From Brevundimonas sp. UBA986 (lineage in GTDB: Bacteria > Pseudomonadota > Alphaproteobacteria > Caulobacterales > Caulobacteraceae), in NCBI GenBank assembly GCA_002292165.1, contig DBBK01000030.1, positions 1,635-13,977 on the forward strand: DNA of 12,343 nucleotides, read 5' to 3'. The notes under the pieces were generated by a model. That model saw only the letters and a program-made list of their open reading frames with translations. It ran no database searches and was not told where the DNA came from. Below are positions 11,598-12,343 of this stretch, piece after piece; the first letter of the stretch is position 1; each line of letters opens with the position of its first letter. Position numbers and translations under genes: made by a program.

Positions 11598-12343
11598 TCA
11601 GCGGCGCCACCATCCGCGCTTGGGCTTCTCGGGCGGGGCCGCGATCTGGTTCGGATCGTTGGCGATGATCTCCGACAGATCGGCCTCGGGCCTGGGCGCT
11701 TCGACGGGCTCGGCGATCACGGCCGGGGTGGGGACGGGCGTCGTCTCCGGCTCCGGCTCGGCGATCAGGGCCTCGACCTCGGCGCGTTCCTCGACGGCCT
11801 CCTGCGGGGTCACGTCCAGTTCGACGGCTTCGCCGACGGCCTCGACCTCGTTCGGCTCGACGACCGCTTCAGCCGCAGCCGTCTTGCGGCGGACGCGGCG
11901 ACGCTGGGGCTCGGCGGGAACCACCGGGGCCTGGGCCTCGGGAGCGTCACCTTCGACCATCACCGCCATCGGGGTGTCGGGCGAGCCGTCGGCGGGCATG
12001 CCTTCGTTGGTGGCGCGGGCTTCGACCTTGACCTCGTGGGTCAGGCCGCGATCGCCACCGCGACCCCGGCCGCGACGACGGCGCCGCGAACGGCCCTCGC
12101 GCTCGCCGCCGGCTTCGCCGTCGGGGCGTTCGCCGACGCGTTCCTCCACGTCGGACGCCACGCCTTCAGCGACGGCCGGGGCGCGGGGGGCGCGGGGCTC
12201 GGGGTTGATGGGGTCGAACCAGACATAGGGGTCGTCCAGCGACGGCGTGCGGCCGCGCACCCAGAAGAAGGCGCCGGCGCCCGAGGCGTCGCCGTCCTCG
12301 CGGACCCGACGACCGCCGCGGCGGCCGCGGCGGCGACGGCGGC
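11598..12343 (-). CDS. rne: Ribonuclease E, C-terminal scaffold region (5' part outside window)
   Basis: The frame is open from the right edge (12343) to TGA at 11598, about 248 codons, and lacks the catalytic N-terminal half. The visible part is the disordered scaffold domain. It starts with an Arg/Gly-rich RNA-binding stretch (12300-12343), then FFWVRGRTPSLDDPYVWFDPINPE, a block typical of alphaproteobacterial RNase E. An acidic segment, a second Arg-rich patch (SRRRRRGRGRGG, about 12064-12100) and long Pro/Glu/Ala/Val sequence follow. The protein ends EKPKRGWWRR. In Caulobacter crescentus the extreme C-terminus of RNase E, with a GWW motif, binds polynucleotide phosphorylase, so this end is a likely PNPase-docking site in the RNA degradosome. 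The GTG at 12260 is internal, not the true start. Identification rests on the tail and the conserved block, as the catalytic domain is unseen. Confidence 0.88.
   Translation of the reverse strand, partial: RRRRRGRRGGRRVREDGDASGAGAFFWVRGRTPSLDDPYVWFDPINPEPRAPRAPAVAEGVASDVEERVGERPDGEAGGEREGRSRRRRRGRGRGGDRGLTHEVKVEARATNEGMPADGSPDTPMAVMVEGDAPEAQAPVVPAEPQRRRVRRKTAAAEAVVEPNEVEAVGEAVELDVTPQEAVEERAEVEALIAEPEPETTPVPTPAVIAEPVEAPRPEADLSEIIANDPNQIAAPPEKPKRGWWRR

Noticed and set aside
12300..12343. GC-rich repeats at the right edge as a possible repeat element
   Set aside because: They are in-frame Arg/Gly codons of the RNase E RNA-binding region, so coding explains them.

Overview
The window is GC-rich, densely coding bacterial chromosome that reads as an alphaproteobacterium of the Caulobacterales type (Caulobacter, Brevundimonas or Phenylobacterium). 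Four things point there: an NDUFA12-type accessory subunit of complex I, a DUF2155 protein, an aroQ-accB-accC cluster followed by aat, and an RNase E tail ending in a GWW motif like that described for Caulobacter crescentus. I see no insertion sequence, phage gene, CRISPR array, tRNA or rRNA. No stretch longer than 300 bases lacks a gene.

Layout. (1) 1-507, minus: N-terminal part of an unrecognised protein that runs off the left edge. (2) 508-715: divergent control region with a promoter-like pair on each strand around an inverted repeat. (3) 716-1767, plus: NDUFA12 homologue and a DUF2155 envelope protein, overlapping by one base. (4) 4771-1734, minus: aroQ, accB, accC and aat, tightly packed; aat starts inside accC and its 3' end overlaps the DUF2155 gene. 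(5) 4879-7413: thiS and thiG on the plus strand, separated by a minus-strand gene for a von Willebrand A (VWA) lipoprotein (5116-6486). (6) 7412-7467: a terminator-like hairpin followed by other structures leading into a secreted TPR protein (7476-9173, plus). (7) 11460-9180, minus: a periplasmic M48 metalloprotease with TPRs, then a membrane-anchored DsbA/ScsC-like thiol oxidoreductase. (8) 11598-12343, minus: the C-terminal tail of RNase E, cut by the right edge.

How the genes work together. AccB and AccC supply carboxybiotin for malonyl-CoA synthesis, and AroQ feeds the shikimate pathway. Aat tags proteins for the N-end rule. ThiS carries sulfur to ThiG for the thiazole half of thiamine. 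The M48 protease and DsbA-like protein look like an envelope protein-quality pair. RNase E's tail is a docking site for degradosome partners.

Most of the window is ordinary housekeeping sequence, and I found no clearly new multi-gene system. The points most worth a second look are the VWA lipoprotein splitting thiS from thiG, its tandemly duplicated start and its TonB-receptor-like VTGSRI motif, the Cys/His-rich TPR protein behind an occluded ribosome-binding site, and several inverted repeats in intergenic gaps. Many start codons here (aat, the NDUFA12 homologue, the M48 protease) are probably GTG, and automatic calling could misplace them.
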